DNA from: Chloroflexota bacterium
GTDB taxonomy: Bacteria; Chloroflexota; Chloroflexia; JAMDCE01
Assembly (NCBI GenBank): GCA_023489135.1
Contig: JAMDCE010000260.1
Span: 1 to 5,748 of the forward strand
Length of the DNA: 5,748 nucleotides
Direction: 5' to 3'
Below the pieces are notes generated by a model. That model did not search any database and was not told the origin of the DNA. It was given only the letters and a program-made list of their open reading frames with translations. A program made the translations under genes and the position numbers. Positions 5,391 to 5,748 of this stretch are shown here, piece by piece; position 1 is the stretch's first letter; every line of letters begins with the position of its first letter.

Positions 5391-5748
5391 AACGTCCCTC
5401 TATGTCGCGCCGCATCTCATCGTATTGCTCACGCGTGATCTCGCCCCGGGCGTAACGTTCTTTCAAAATCTCGAGGGCCCCTCTACCACCAGCTGGACCG
5501 GCCGCCGCGGGTTGTCCTTGTCTGACAAGCCAGACGACGAGCAACACAATTCCGCCGATGATGAGAACCCAGAAGAGCAGCATCACAATACCCATGATGA
5601 TCCCCCATATGCCAAAGCCATAGCCTCCCCAGCCCATCATTCCAGGTCCCATGCCCCAACCCATCATCATGCCACCGCCTAGCAAACTGATGAGCAGCAA
5701 AACGAGAACGACTGCGCCAATCACAATGGCGATATCTCTTCCTTGCAT
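5389..5748 (-). CDS. Small two-helix membrane protein with C-terminal SHOCT domain
   Basis: The visible 119 residues have a hydrophobic helix at 6-24, a Met/Gly/Trp-rich linker (25-45, with MMMGWGMGPGMMGWG), a second hydrophobic stretch at 46-75, a Gly/Ala/Pro hinge, and a SHOCT motif at 91-117 (LEILKERYARGEITREQYDEM). SHOCT is a short C-terminal module found on many unrelated bacterial proteins, thought to help oligomerisation or nucleic-acid/protein contacts; its job here is unknown. The ATG at 5748-5746 is the last codon in the window, so the true start may lie further upstream, although MQGRDIAIVIGAVVL looks like a natural N-terminus. It leads the group with the PepSY-like protein and the methyltransferase. 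Confidence 0.85.
   Translation of the reverse strand: MQGRDIAIVIGAVVLVLLLISLLGGGMMMGWGMGPGMMGWGGYGFGIWGIIMGIVMLLFWVLIIGGIVLLVVWLVRQGQPAAAGPAGGRGALEILKERYARGEITREQYDEMRRDIEGR

Overview
The window (5,748 bp, moderate GC) reads like part of the chromosome of an anaerobic or facultatively anaerobic bacterium that uses quinone-linked respiration. The protein types (a Tat-exported molybdopterin oxidoreductase with FeS and NrfD partners, a SHOCT/PepSY pair, a UbiE/PmtA-type methyltransferase) would suit Chloroflexota such as Dehalococcoidia, but that placement is an impression from family resemblance and is not proven by the sequence. No rRNA, tRNA, CRISPR array or complete mobile element was seen.

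Nearly every intact gene lies on the minus strand, in two groups. The right-hand group (5748 down to 4038) has three tightly packed genes: a small SHOCT-domain membrane protein (5389-5748, its start at the window edge), an exported or membrane-anchored protein with two PepSY-like repeats (4673-5377), and a class I SAM-dependent methyltransferase (4038-4676) whose ATG overlaps the previous stop by four bases. Such spacing suggests one transcript. The biological role of this trio is not known to me.

The left-hand group (3491 down to 49) encodes a complex of the polysulfide/thiosulfate reductase type (CISM family) in the order B-C-A: a subunit with 16 cysteines for four [4Fe-4S] clusters (2763-3491), an eight-helix NrfD/PsrC quinone-binding membrane subunit (1813-2739), and a Tat-exported molybdopterin catalytic subunit (49-1791). 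Electrons would pass between the membrane quinone pool, the FeS chain and the Mo site outside the cytoplasmic membrane; substrate and direction cannot be read from the sequence. The catalytic subunit is odd in two ways. It stops at 580 residues, before the usual C-terminal molybdopterin dinucleotide-binding domain, and its N-terminal FeS motif has Thr where the third Cys is expected, with a Cys four residues later. Only 48 bases of AT-rich sequence follow it; they could encode the start of a hydrophobic protein.

Between the groups (3492-4037) lies a region with no intact gene. It holds a cluster of inverted repeats (3511-3681) that could fold into several RNA hairpins, and then a plus-strand remnant of a second methyltransferase (about 3692-3986) that has lost its N-terminal SAM-binding half and carries an apparent one-base frameshift.
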